The notes beneath the pieces were generated by a model. The model was given only the letters and a program-made list of their open reading frames with translations. It did no database searches and was not told the DNA's origin. Shown in pieces: positions 44,217 through 52,635 of a stretch of DNA of 64,000 bases. Numbering within the stretch: position 1 is the first letter of the stretch; each line of letters starts with the position of its first letter. The stretch is from Candidatus Latescibacterota bacterium (GTDB lineage: Bacteria > Latescibacterota > UBA2968 > UBA8231). A program made the position numbers and the translations under genes. The DNA lies in the NCBI GenBank assembly GCA_007136405.1, contig SLHA01000048.1, forward strand, positions 1-64,000, given 5' to 3'.

Positions 44217-44960
44217 ATGGCGGACCAGCGCATCTATGCAGGTGATTTGACCCGGCAGGAATTCGCCGAACGGGTAGATCAGGGCAACCTCCGGGCAGCC
44301 ATCGTGCCGACCGGCGCTACCGAGCAACACAATGAACACCTGGAGATGATTCACGACACCCTGCACGTCACTCACATCGCCGGACAGGCAGCGCTTCGGC
44401 TTTTTCCGCAGGTGGTTGTGGCCACACCCATACCCATCGGCGTTTCCGAACACTGGATGGCCCACAGAGGCACCCTCACGGTGCGTCCGGAGATCTTCTG
44501 CGAGTATGTTTTCGATGTCTGTCACTCGCTGCAACGCGCCGGTATCCGCAACATTCTCATTCTCAACGGACATGGCGGCAATGTCAAACCGCTGATGCGC
44601 AGGCTGGAGGAATACCAGGACAAGCTGCAGGTCAACCTGCGGTTCAACTCGTACTGGGACGTGTACGATCCCGTCCTGGTCCGGCAGTACATGGAGCTGG
44701 GCCGGTTGCCCGGACATGCCTGCGAATACGAGACCTCCACCATGCTGGCCCTGGAACCCCAGCGCGTCCACGTCGCGGCCATACGCAACGAAGGAGCGGC
44801 AGCGGCCACTCGGGACAAAGGTGAAGCGCTGCTCGAGCCGGCCATTGCCGGAGTAGCCGATGTGCTTCGCCGGATGATCGCCGGCGAGGAGATAGACCTT
44901 CCCCCGGTCACCTTTCGGGCGGAAGGCCGCGTCCACATGCTCACCGGCGAGGTGCTCTGA
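44217..44960 (+). CDS. Creatininase-family amidohydrolase (second of two)
   Basis: 247 aa from ATG 44217 (AGGAAAGG at -10). Metal motifs: VPTGATEQHNEHLEMIHDT (Glu, His, Asp), LILNGHGGNVKP and GHACEYETSTMLAL. It is clearly divergent from the first copy at 38088, so different substrates are likely. Lone plus-strand gene between the isomerase-like and SDR genes. Confidence 0.88.
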   Translation: MADQRIYAGDLTRQEFAERVDQGNLRAAIVPTGATEQHNEHLEMIHDTLHVTHIAGQAALRLFPQVVVATPIPIGVSEHWMAHRGTLTVRPEIFCEYVFDVCHSLQRAGIRNILILNGHGGNVKPLMRRLEEYQDKLQVNLRFNSYWDVYDPVLVRQYMELGRLPGHACEYETSTMLALEPQRVHVAAIRNEGAAAATRDKGEALLEPAIAGVADVLRRMIAGEEIDLPPVTFRAEGRVHMLTGEVL

Positions 44961-45098
44961 ACCACGGAGATCGCGCTGACTGCCGTTACAGAGGGCGCCG
45001 GCCTGAGGTATGGCCGCATTGCGGCGATCCGGCTCCTGAACCGCAGGGAAACCGGGGCGCCATCCGCTCAGCCGCAGCCGGAATTGGCGCCGGTGGAG

Positions 45099-45863
45099 TC
45101 ATTTCTTGCGCTCGGCGGCGATCAGGCCGCCGTCGACGCGCAGCGTGGCTGATGTCACATAGTCGGCGTCATCCGAGACCAGAAAAGCGACGGCGCGGCC
45201 GATGTCCTCTGCCTGCCCTACCCGCCCCCAGGGAATGAGCTCCTTTTCCAGCCGGGCGATCTCTTCCGGCGTCCGGTCTCCCGTACTTCCCGGCGTCAGC
45301 ACCCAGCCAGGCTCCAGGGCATTGACGCGTATCCTGTACGGTGCCAGCTCAATGCCCAGGGTGCGGGCGAAATGATTGAGACCCGCCTTGGTGAAATTGT
45401 AGATCGAGCTGCGCGGATAGGCACTCTCCGCATGAACCGAAGTGATCATGACGATGCTGCCGCCGCGTTCCTTCATGACCGGCAGCGCCGCCTGGCACAG
45501 GTTGAAGGTGCCGAAGAAATTGACATCCACGCAACGCCTCGCCGCTTCTTCCGATGTCGCTTCGAAGGCGGTGAAGGTGTTGATCCCCGCATTGCAGATC
45601 AGTATGTCGACGCGGCCGAATTCGTGCTTCGCTGCCTCCACCAGCTGATCACAGATATCCCTGCCGGCCGCATCACCGGGGACACCGACAGCACGCCGGC
45701 CCAGCGCGCGAATCTCGGCAACGGCGTCATCCACGCTTTGTGCCGAAGCACTGTTCATCACCAGGTCGGCGCCTTCACCGGCCAGAACCCGGGCGATTCC
45801 CCGTCCCATGCCTTTTTTTCTGCCTACCGCGGTGACGACAGCCACTCGGTCCTTCAGTTTCAT
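45099..45863 (-). CDS. Short-chain dehydrogenase/reductase
   Basis: 254 aa from ATG 45863 with an excellent SD (AAGGAGA). NAD(P) motif VTAVGRKKGMGRGIA; NAG motif ILICNAGINTF; catalytic Ser/Tyr/Lys in ITSVHAES and YNFTKAGLNHFART; ends DGGLIAAERKK. Likely oxidises or reduces a polyol or keto acid in the surrounding cluster. It is followed upstream on the strand by the zinc-type dehydrogenase gene. Confidence 0.9.
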   Translation of the reverse strand: MKLKDRVAVVTAVGRKKGMGRGIARVLAGEGADLVMNSASAQSVDDAVAEIRALGRRAVGVPGDAAGRDICDQLVEAAKHEFGRVDILICNAGINTFTAFEATSEEAARRCVDVNFFGTFNLCQAALPVMKERGGSIVMITSVHAESAYPRSSIYNFTKAGLNHFARTLGIELAPYRIRVNALEPGWVLTPGSTGDRTPEEIARLEKELIPWGRVGQAEDIGRAVAFLVSDDADYVTSATLRVDGGLIAAERKK

Positions 45864-46014
45864 TCGTATCTCCTTGTCTGCATATTGGCTACCAGTGTTG
45901 CGCGTGCTTCGGAAAGGCGCGCCCAGGCCCGTTGTGCCACGCCGCGTTGGTGACGGTCGACGCGTCTCCGAAACTCTCCGCCGTCCCAGACACGGACTGC
46001 GACCATGCAAACGC

Positions 46015-47055
46015 TCAAGGCTTGAGAATCACACCTATGGCTTCATCCGGGTTGTCCACCAGGACATCAACAGCCCGGCCTATATCCGCCAGGGCGAATT
46101 CGTGGGTCAGAAGCGGCGTTATCTGCAGCTTGCCGGAAGCCATGGCACGCATACACTCTGCGAGGTTGCGCTGCGTGGTCCAGGGCACGAACACCGGCGG
46201 ATAGGCGCAGCCGTGCTCATACGCCGCGTCGTGATACCCAGGCCCCGTGCGCGCCGCACTGCGGACATCGACATTGCCCAGACTGGCGGCGAACTCGTGG
46301 TTGATGCGAGCCCCACCGACGATGACTATCCGGCCCATGCGGTGCCCGTCCGGTGTCATCTTCAGGCTCTGATACATTTGTTCGAAGGCCTGGCTGGCAT
46401 CCCCGCCGAAGGCGATTATGCCAAAATCGATTCCCCACCCCCGGCTGAATTCCGCCGCCACAGCGACCGGATCCTCCGTGTCGGCCTGGACCACGCGCTC
46501 GACACCCACCGCTTGCGCCACCCGGGTACGCAGGGGCAGCGGATCCACTCCCATGGCATGGCAACCGCACAACTGCGCCAATTGGGCGCACAACTGCCCC
46601 ACCAGCCCCAGCCCCATGACCATGGTGTTTTCGCCGAATTCCGCTTCAGCCCGGCGTATGGCCTGCAGAGCGGTGGCCGCCAGATGCGTCGCTGTGGCGA
46701 TTTCCATGGACACTCCCGGGGGTACGTCGACGCACAGGTTCTGTGGTACGCAGGCGTAGTCGGTGTGCAACGCATACCCCGCCCCCATACAGGCGACCCG
46801 GTCACCCACCTTGAACTGTTCTACCCCCGCCCCCAGCTTCTCGACCACTCCGGCGCCGGCATAACCGAACGGCCGCGGTGGCTTATCCGGTTCAGGGTTC
46901 AGTCGCTGCACCGGTACACCGCGCAGTTCAGTACCAGGACTGATCAATGAGGCGTGCACACGCACGCCCACTTCGCCCGCCTGCACCTGGGGTGCCTCCG
47001 CCTGGATGCATACGCCTCTGCCCCGCCCGTCGATGCTTCCAACTGTGCGTTTCAT
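46015..47055 (-). CDS. Medium-chain (alcohol/sorbitol-type) dehydrogenase
   Basis: 346 aa. GroES-like N-domain (SLISPGTELRGV, FGYAGAGVVEKLG) and Rossmann domain (VMGLGLVGQLCAQLAQLCG). The usual catalytic Cys-His-Glu zinc site and the structural four-Cys lobe are not obvious, so it may be a zinc-free member. Probably NAD(P)-dependent. RBS AAAGG. Shares the strand with the SDR, which lies about 150 nt downstream. Confidence 0.86.
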   Translation of the reverse strand: MKRTVGSIDGRGRGVCIQAEAPQVQAGEVGVRVHASLISPGTELRGVPVQRLNPEPDKPPRPFGYAGAGVVEKLGAGVEQFKVGDRVACMGAGYALHTDYACVPQNLCVDVPPGVSMEIATATHLAATALQAIRRAEAEFGENTMVMGLGLVGQLCAQLAQLCGCHAMGVDPLPLRTRVAQAVGVERVVQADTEDPVAVAAEFSRGWGIDFGIIAFGGDASQAFEQMYQSLKMTPDGHRMGRIVIVGGARINHEFAASLGNVDVRSAARTGPGYHDAAYEHGCAYPPVFVPWTTQRNLAECMRAMASGKLQITPLLTHEFALADIGRAVDVLVDNPDEAIGVILKP

Positions 47056-47175
47056 ATACCGTACCTTTCTACTGAGATCGTCTGAGACCGCCTTGGTGAT
47101 ACCGGATGGTAAATTTGGTCCTGCGGTCCGCTGCTGGCAAACTCGCCATTACCGCGGTGATTCCCAACCCGATAT

Positions 47176-47205
47176 TTGCGCTGGTTTGCCTGTTCTTCGT
47201 ATACT
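47176..47205 (+). promoter_or_regulatory. Promoter for the coiled-coil gene pair
   Basis: TTGCGC (47176-47181), 18-nt spacer, TATACT (47200-47205), about 55 nt before the GTG start. Confidence 0.5.
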
Positions 47206-47259
47206 ATTTGTAGACCGTTTTGCCTGCCACAGTCCGGTGCCCATCGGGGAGTTGCATCT

Positions 47260-48042
47260 GTGAATACCATGATTGCTGCAGTAGTCGCAGCGCTGCTGCT
47301 GTTATGGGGCGGAATCGCCGGTCTGCTCAGGACGGTAGACCTGTTCGAGCGCAAACACATGCTGTTTCTGGGCGGCTACTGCACGCTGGTCGCCGGCAGC
47401 GTTTTGGCGTTGGTACTCTACATCAGCGCGGAGCGGCAGAGAGCCCATCGCCAGGATCTGCAGGCCCAGATGGAGGCTTTTGCCGGGCGCCTCAACCAGT
47501 TGAGTGAAAGCCTGATTCAGCAACTGGACGAAAAAGCGCAACTGACGGCATCAGAGTTCGAGATCCGGGTCAAGCTGCAGAACGAGATCCGTCATCACGC
47601 CCGCACGCGGGAAGAACTGGACGCAAAGTTTCAGGCCTACAACGAACTCAAGCGAACACTGGACCAGGAGCTGGAATCGCACCGGCACTACCGTGCCGGA
47701 ATCGAGCAGCGCCTGCAGGAACGGTTCGAACAGGAAGAAGCCCGGTACCGCGATCTCCATGACAATCTGCAGGCACAGAGGCGACTGCTACAAAATACCC
47801 ATCAGCAAATTGGAGCAGCGCAGGAGGATCTGGCCCGCATAAAAACGCAGACGGCCGGTATCCAGCAGACACAGACCAACCTTCTGGCCACGGTCAACAG
47901 TCACGTGGAGGTGTTTGGCAATCGCACTCAGGAGTTGGCGAACAAGCTGGATGCCCTGATCGCCAGCCAGGCGGAATCTCACGAGGCTATCAGCGTGGTC
48001 AAAAGCCAGGTTGACAGTCTTTACCAGTGGGAGGCCCAGTAG
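47260..48042 (+). CDS. Membrane-anchored coiled-coil protein of unknown function
   Basis: About 260 aa. Two N-terminal hydrophobic helices (MIAAVVAALLLLWGGIAGLL and FLGGYCTLVAGSVLALVLYI) are followed by a long coiled coil from RQDLQAQMEAFAGRLNQ to SQVDSLYQWEAQ, rich in Gln/Glu/Arg. GTG 47260 with GGGGAG upstream; ATG 47269 possible. No enzyme motif. It is paired with the coiled-coil lipoprotein 72 nt downstream, suggesting a two-component envelope scaffold. Confidence 0.72.
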   Translation: MNTMIAAVVAALLLLWGGIAGLLRTVDLFERKHMLFLGGYCTLVAGSVLALVLYISAERQRAHRQDLQAQMEAFAGRLNQLSESLIQQLDEKAQLTASEFEIRVKLQNEIRHHARTREELDAKFQAYNELKRTLDQELESHRHYRAGIEQRLQERFEQEEARYRDLHDNLQAQRRLLQNTHQQIGAAQEDLARIKTQTAGIQQTQTNLLATVNSHVEVFGNRTQELANKLDALIASQAESHEAISVVKSQVDSLYQWEAQ

Positions 48043-48114
48043 CCCGTCCCGGAGACCCCCAAGCCCGTCGCTTGACGGATTTCTCTCCTTACCCCGAACA
48101 ACAGGAGTTCCCGT

Positions 48115-48945
48115 ATGCTACGCAGACACGCTGTCTGGCTCGTGGGTCTGGCCCTTGCGGCCGGCTTTCACGGTTGCGGTCCCAGTGAGGAAGAGCTGGC
48201 GCTGGCCCAGCTCGAGCAGGATATGGCTGAAGCCCATGCCGTTATCGACTCGCTAAACTATACCGTGGAATCGTCCAATCTGTTGATCAACGACCTGCGG
48301 GCCCAGGTGGACAGCACTCAGGAGGTCAACGAAAAGCTGCTGGCGTCCGTGCAGAACCTCAGCCGCGAAGTACGGGAATGGCGCCAGCTGGCCACGGAGT
48401 ACAGGCAGAGCAACGAGCGACTCACCGGAGAAATCGCGCAGCTCAGGGAGGCCAGACAAGCGGACCAGCGGACCATCGCCGCGTTGCGCAACGAAACAGA
48501 CAGCCTGACCACGGCCATGATGGAGGCCCACACCAACATCCGGCGCCAGAGCGACCAGATCCGGCAGATGGAAGAGCAGCTTACTATGGCGCATGATGAG
48601 GCTGATATGCTGCGCAGGGCGGACCGGGGCATCAGCCTGTTCGTGGGATCGGAGGATTTCCTGCGCGCCAATGGCTACCTGGATGTGAGCCGTTCGTTCG
48701 GCCGGGCGCTGCGACGCGTTTACCGCATGACCGCCAACCTGGATCCTAGCGCACCGGATGTGCGCGTGGTCGAGATCGGTGAGAGCTTCGTCCTCGAGGG
48801 TAATCTGGACTCCCTGGTGGACCGGTACGGGAAGCTGGACCGGGGCAATGATTACCGGGTGGATCGGATGAACGGGGCGGTCACGGTCACGTTCATCAAC
48901 AACCTGCTCGGCGGTGCCGACGTGGTGGCCATATTGCGCGACTGA
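48115..48945 (+). CDS. Coiled-coil lipoprotein of unknown function
   Basis: 276 aa. Signal peptide with lipobox ALAAGFHGCGPSEEE. Residues about 25-170 are a continuous coiled coil (LAQLEQDMAEAHAVIDSLNY ... RQMEEQLTMAHDEADMLRRA). The C-terminal globular part (FVGSEDFLRANGYLDVSRSF, VVEIGESFVLEGNLDSLVDR) ends in TFINNLLGGADVVAILRD. Not recognised. It is followed by a strong terminator and is likely cotranscribed with the preceding membrane coiled-coil gene. Confidence 0.72.
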   Translation: MLRRHAVWLVGLALAAGFHGCGPSEEELALAQLEQDMAEAHAVIDSLNYTVESSNLLINDLRAQVDSTQEVNEKLLASVQNLSREVREWRQLATEYRQSNERLTGEIAQLREARQADQRTIAALRNETDSLTTAMMEAHTNIRRQSDQIRQMEEQLTMAHDEADMLRRADRGISLFVGSEDFLRANGYLDVSRSFGRALRRVYRMTANLDPSAPDVRVVEIGESFVLEGNLDSLVDRYGKLDRGNDYRVDRMNGAVTVTFINNLLGGADVVAILRD

Positions 48946-48995
48946 TCTCGTCTGGTTACAGTCGCAGGCAGTCCTTCCCTTCAGGTGCACACCTC

Positions 48996-49042
48996 AAGGC
49001 CATGGCCCTCTCGGAGATCATGCCGAGGGCCATGGCCTTTTT
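48996..49042 (+). terminator. Strong Rho-independent terminator
   Basis: AAGGCCATGGCCCTC pairs with GAGGGCCATGGCCTT (a two-base bulge near the loop), followed by TTTTT on the plus strand. It ends the coiled-coil gene pair; the ExbD-like gene converges from the other side. Confidence 0.9.
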
Positions 49043-49086
49043 AATGGAGCATCCCTGTTACGACGGAGCATCACTGCTGGCGTTCG

Positions 49087-49506
49087 TTACCAGGCATGCA
49101 CATATACTCCAGAGCGCACCTTCTTGCCCCGTTGGTCCACCGACAGCAGAGAATCGGCGTACATGGCGTGCTTGATCACGGTTTCCCTGCTGCCCCCGCG
49201 GACGAACAGGTGCAGATCGACCTCGGGTTCGGCAACCAGGCGTCTGACCATGCGCCTGAAGTCCCATTCGCTCATCTCCTGGGTCAAGGTATAACCATCG
49301 CGCGACAGACCCATGGCACTGCGGGTATAGATCATCACCACATCACCCTCAGCCGGATCATGCCGGTGCACGCGCCATACGGGTTGGGTGACGTTGAGAA
49401 TCATGATTCCCAGACTGAGCATCAGCATCATGATCCCTAGGAAGAGTTCCTTGCTGACATCGTGTTCTTCCGCCTGGTCTCCCACGCGTTGTATGAAGCG
49501 ACTCAT
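49087..49506 (-). CDS. ExbD/TolR-like protein
   Basis: 139 aa. One N-terminal membrane helix (LFLGIMMLMLSLGIMILNV) and a periplasmic domain (EVDLHLFVRGGSRETVIKHA). Topology and gene order match ExbD/TolR, which use proton flow to energise outer-membrane processes. The conserved TM aspartate is not where expected; Glu20 or Asp16 just before the helix might replace it (inference). Coupled to the ExbB-like gene by ATGA. No tonB is nearby. Confidence 0.75.
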   Translation of the reverse strand: MSRFIQRVGDQAEEHDVSKELFLGIMMLMLSLGIMILNVTQPVWRVHRHDPAEGDVVMIYTRSAMGLSRDGYTLTQEMSEWDFRRMVRRLVAEPEVDLHLFVRGGSRETVIKHAMYADSLLSVDQRGKKVRSGVYVHAW

Positions 49507-50282
49507 AATTCCAGCTCCGCGTCGTCACGCAGTTGTGTCCACTGCTCCTCCAGCAACCCTACTCTCTCGATCAGCGAGTCCACTATCTTGCGCAGCGGCA
49601 GATACGTGAGCAAGCCGGCCAGTGTGGTGGCAAAAGCAAGGACCAGACCTCCGGCCATGGCGCCCAAAACCCGAAAAGTCTCCGTGGCTGCGTCGATTCG
49701 CCCCAGTTCCTGCGCCACGAGCAGAATACCGCAAACCGTTCCCAGGTAACCATACAACGGTATGCGACCCATGTCGCGGCGGGCATTGGCCAGCGGAGTG
49801 CCCAGAAATCCGATGAGTTCCTCGATCAAGGCATCATCGCGCGTCTTCAGATCCGCATATTGGCGATGCCGCCGGCGCAGCCGATCCAGGACGCGGCGTC
49901 GCCGGTAACCCAGCGTGTACCGTCCGTATTGTTCCGGCTGACGCCACCCCCGTTCCTCCGCACGTAACAGCAGACCGCTGTGAATCAGATTGAACAGGTG
50001 GCTGCTGCCGGCCCAGGCGATGAGGACGTAGGAAAAGCGCCCCACCCACTCGATCCAGTGCACCTGGATATTCAGCGAGAGAAAATAGGCGCCCAGACTC
50101 CCGATGATCAGGCCGGCCATCACCCCGATGATGACCGCAATCAGTTGCAGATACGGAGCCTGTACTCCATAGGCCCGTTCGCGCTGGCGCATACGACGGG
50201 CCCGCAACAGCATGACCAAACCGCCAGTGGCTCCGCAGGCCACCAGAGCGAGTACACCGATAGTCACGATCAGCCAATTCAC
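49503..50282 (-). CDS. ExbB/TolQ/MotA-family proton channel protein
   Basis: 259 aa. Membrane helices around 5-26, 44-70, 176-193 and 207-229. The family core is GYLGTVCGIL (178-187) and AFATTLAGLLTYLP (216-229), with Thr219/Thr220 in the channel. A large basic cytoplasmic loop lies at about 105-170. GTG start overlaps the upstream stop (GTGA). It forms the channel with the ExbD-like product. Partners upstream (jelly-roll-like anchor and TPR protein) are not the usual TonB or Tol-Pal set. Confidence 0.85.
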   Translation of the reverse strand: MNWLIVTIGVLALVACGATGGLVMLLRARRMRQRERAYGVQAPYLQLIAVIIGVMAGLIIGSLGAYFLSLNIQVHWIEWVGRFSYVLIAWAGSSHLFNLIHSGLLLRAEERGWRQPEQYGRYTLGYRRRRVLDRLRRRHRQYADLKTRDDALIEELIGFLGTPLANARRDMGRIPLYGYLGTVCGILLVAQELGRIDAATETFRVLGAMAGGLVLAFATTLAGLLTYLPLRKIVDSLIERVGLLEEQWTQLRDDAELEL

Positions 50283-51487
50283 GTTTTCCAGACCTCATGG
50301 TTGAATTCCCGCCTCCAGCCCCAACCGATAACCAGTACATATATCCCCAGTCCGGTTGCTGCCGCGATCAACCCCCAGTTTTGTCGTCTGTGGGCCACCG
50401 GCCGCTGCAGTTCCGTCACGACGAGTTCCCAGACCGTGACGCCCTCCCGCACCGGACCCCGCTCCGGAGGAGGCTGGTAATCCGTTCTGCGGTCTTCCTC
50501 GCCTTCGGCCTCGGGTGGCCGGATGTCCTCGGCCGGGGTGGCCACCTCGACGCCTTTGAGTTCGCGCGGTTCGCGGAACAGCAGTTGCTGTTGCTTCGAG
50601 GGCAGTTCCTGCGCCCAGCTCTCCAGGTTTTCCGCCAGGGCCATGCTGTGCTCTTCGGCAAGGGGTCCGGCCTCACCCAGGCTGAACGCCAGCCTGCCCC
50701 GCATGCGGCCTTCGTAGCGGACTCCGGGTTGCTGGTGTTGCCAACGCGCGAGTGCCGCAGCAAGCTGGCGGCGACGCTCCTGCAGCTGGACCAGCCTGCT
50801 GACCACGTCGTGTCCCTGCATGCGCTGCTGTTCCATCCGCGCAGGAGGCTGAACAGGAGCCGTACGGGCGGCTCGCGTCACTGCACTACCGGAAAACTGG
50901 GCCTCCAGCTCTACGCTACCGAACAAATGCGCCCCCCAGATCACCCGAGCGCCGGGTATGTCCGGCAGACTGTGAGCATAGTAAATCTCGCTGGCGGGTT
51001 GACCCGCTGTCCACCAGCCATCCCTGCGTGTGGTCAGGACCGGACGCAGGCCGCTGTGATCACGCAGGTAGAACCCGGCCATGAAACCGCTTTCCACCCG
51101 GTCCGTGTCCCAACAGTGAGCCCTGACCCGGTTGACTTCCCGCAGGTAGATCGTCGGGATCTCTACGAGTATCGGAGTCAGGCGCGTGCTGCCCACATGA
51201 AAACCATTCAGGTAGACCCGGGCCTCGTCATCGGCCCAGAAGATCAGAACCAGATCGAATCCAGCCGGTACGACACCCTCTCCGGGACGTGATCGCGCCG
51301 CCAGATTTTCCAGATGGTCGCCCCCATGCAGGCGTGCCAGAGTGTCGATGCTGGCTGCCACCTGGTTGTACTCGCGGCGCAATTGCAGCAATTCGTCAGC
51401 CGCGCCCGCAGCAGGGGCGAACAGCCCCCACAAGCAGATCAACGGGATTGCCGCGATCAACGGATAGCGTCTCAGGTGCTCATTCAT
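50279..51487 (-). CDS. Periplasmic protein with jelly-roll-like module and C-terminal membrane anchor
   Basis: About 402 aa. Signal peptide MNEHLRRYPLIAAIPLICLW ending in PAAGA. A beta-rich region (LIFWADDEARVYLNGFHVGS, VRAHCWDTDRVESGFMAGFY) resembles galactose-binding or jelly-roll modules of glycosidases. A helical middle (SRLVQLQERRRQLAAALARW) and Pro/Glu-rich linker precede a C-terminal TM helix (WGLIAAATGLGIYVLVIGWG). Topology suits a periplasmic sensor or effector held by the inner membrane and driven by the ExbB/ExbD-like proteins. Family not recognised. Confidence 0.7.
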   Translation of the reverse strand: MNEHLRRYPLIAAIPLICLWGLFAPAAGAADELLQLRREYNQVAASIDTLARLHGGDHLENLAARSRPGEGVVPAGFDLVLIFWADDEARVYLNGFHVGSTRLTPILVEIPTIYLREVNRVRAHCWDTDRVESGFMAGFYLRDHSGLRPVLTTRRDGWWTAGQPASEIYYAHSLPDIPGARVIWGAHLFGSVELEAQFSGSAVTRAARTAPVQPPARMEQQRMQGHDVVSRLVQLQERRRQLAAALARWQHQQPGVRYEGRMRGRLAFSLGEAGPLAEEHSMALAENLESWAQELPSKQQQLLFREPRELKGVEVATPAEDIRPPEAEGEEDRRTDYQPPPERGPVREGVTVWELVVTELQRPVAHRRQNWGLIAAATGLGIYVLVIGWGWRREFNHEVWKT

Positions 51488-52559
51488 CGGGATCAGCATC
51501 GGTATCGGCATCATCAGCGGGCTCTTCGAGCTGATCGTGCAGTTCCTCCAGAGCCAGTCGTTGCTGGTTGAGACTGGCGCCCCGTTGCGGGCTTGTGGTA
51601 ACCTCCTCCAGCAGCTCCAACCGGAGAATCTCTCGCCTCAGAGAACCGAGTACCGCAGCGGCCATTTCCGGCTGCTCCAGGTCCCGCAGCGCTTCGATCA
51701 ACTGACGGTAGTCATCCGCCGTTGGCGCGTAGAAGCCGACCATGCGCTGCATTCGACGCACGGCTAACGGCAGACCGCTTGCCTCCTGAGCCGGCTGCAA
51801 AATGGTATCCGAACAGGCCGCCGCGTCTCCATCCACAGCGCACCAGTCCTCACGCAGGTTCTCCGCAAGATCCAGCCAGGCTTGCGCTTCGTCCTGGTAA
51901 CGCCGGGCATGGCTCTCTGCCACGATCTCTGCCATCGCGTGCAGTTCTCGGCTCCGCGCCATAGCGGCATGGATGATTTCCAGAGCACCGTCATGGTCTT
52001 CCAGGAAAGTATGGATATGGAACAGCGAAAGGAAGTCGGCACGACTTCTGGGATAGAAAGCGATCTCTGTGCGGGCTTGAGCCGCGCGACGGCGCATTTC
52101 GCCCAACATGCTCTGCAGGAGAGGATCCCATACCCGGTGCTGCAGGTCCGGCATCACCGCGGTAGCGCCTTCCAGCGCCTCCCGAGCCCGGGACGGTGCC
52201 CCCTTGTGATAATAAGCTCGAGCCAGATAGACCCAGATTTCGGCCTTGTACGGGTACGAGGCCACCGCCTCCTCGAACCGCTGGACCGCCTCCGCGAAAT
52301 CACGCGTGTCGTAGCTCAACCGCTTGTCGACGCCGAAACGGAGGCCGACGCCGGAATGGGTGTAATCGGCGTGCCGGTAGTGCTGTGAATCCGGAATCGG
52401 CAGGCGCTCATCGAAAAAATCCACCACTTCAACCACAGGATACGCGTCACGCGCATAGGGCGGCTCCGCATCCGGCGCTTGCGCCGCGGCGACCTGACCG
52501 ATGATCAACACCAGCAGACCGATCCACCAGACCAACCCGTGATGAACGTTCCCGCGCAC
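51480..52559 (-). CDS. Exported TPR-repeat protein
   Basis: About 359 aa from a tentative GTG 52559. Signal peptide GLVWWIGLLVLIIGQVAAAQ. TPR-type helices: FAEAVQRFEEAVASYPYKAE, IWVYLARAYYHKGAPSRARE and later repeats. C-terminal acidic tail (EEPADDADTDADPDE). First gene of the tightly overlapping series with the jelly-roll-like, ExbB-like and ExbD-like genes, so it is likely a periplasmic scaffold of that system. An ATG/GTG further upstream would overlap the SDR gene and is less likely. Confidence 0.75.
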   Translation of the reverse strand: MRGNVHHGLVWWIGLLVLIIGQVAAAQAPDAEPPYARDAYPVVEVVDFFDERLPIPDSQHYRHADYTHSGVGLRFGVDKRLSYDTRDFAEAVQRFEEAVASYPYKAEIWVYLARAYYHKGAPSRAREALEGATAVMPDLQHRVWDPLLQSMLGEMRRRAAQARTEIAFYPRSRADFLSLFHIHTFLEDHDGALEIIHAAMARSRELHAMAEIVAESHARRYQDEAQAWLDLAENLREDWCAVDGDAAACSDTILQPAQEASGLPLAVRRMQRMVGFYAPTADDYRQLIEALRDLEQPEMAAAVLGSLRREILRLELLEEVTTSPQRGASLNQQRLALEELHDQLEEPADDADTDADPDE

Positions 52560-52635
52560 ACCGGGCACGCGTCCCCCGCACCAAGGCGGCGCCTCCGGCC
52601 GGGCACGTTCCTGCCAGCCGGCAGGACCGAACGGT

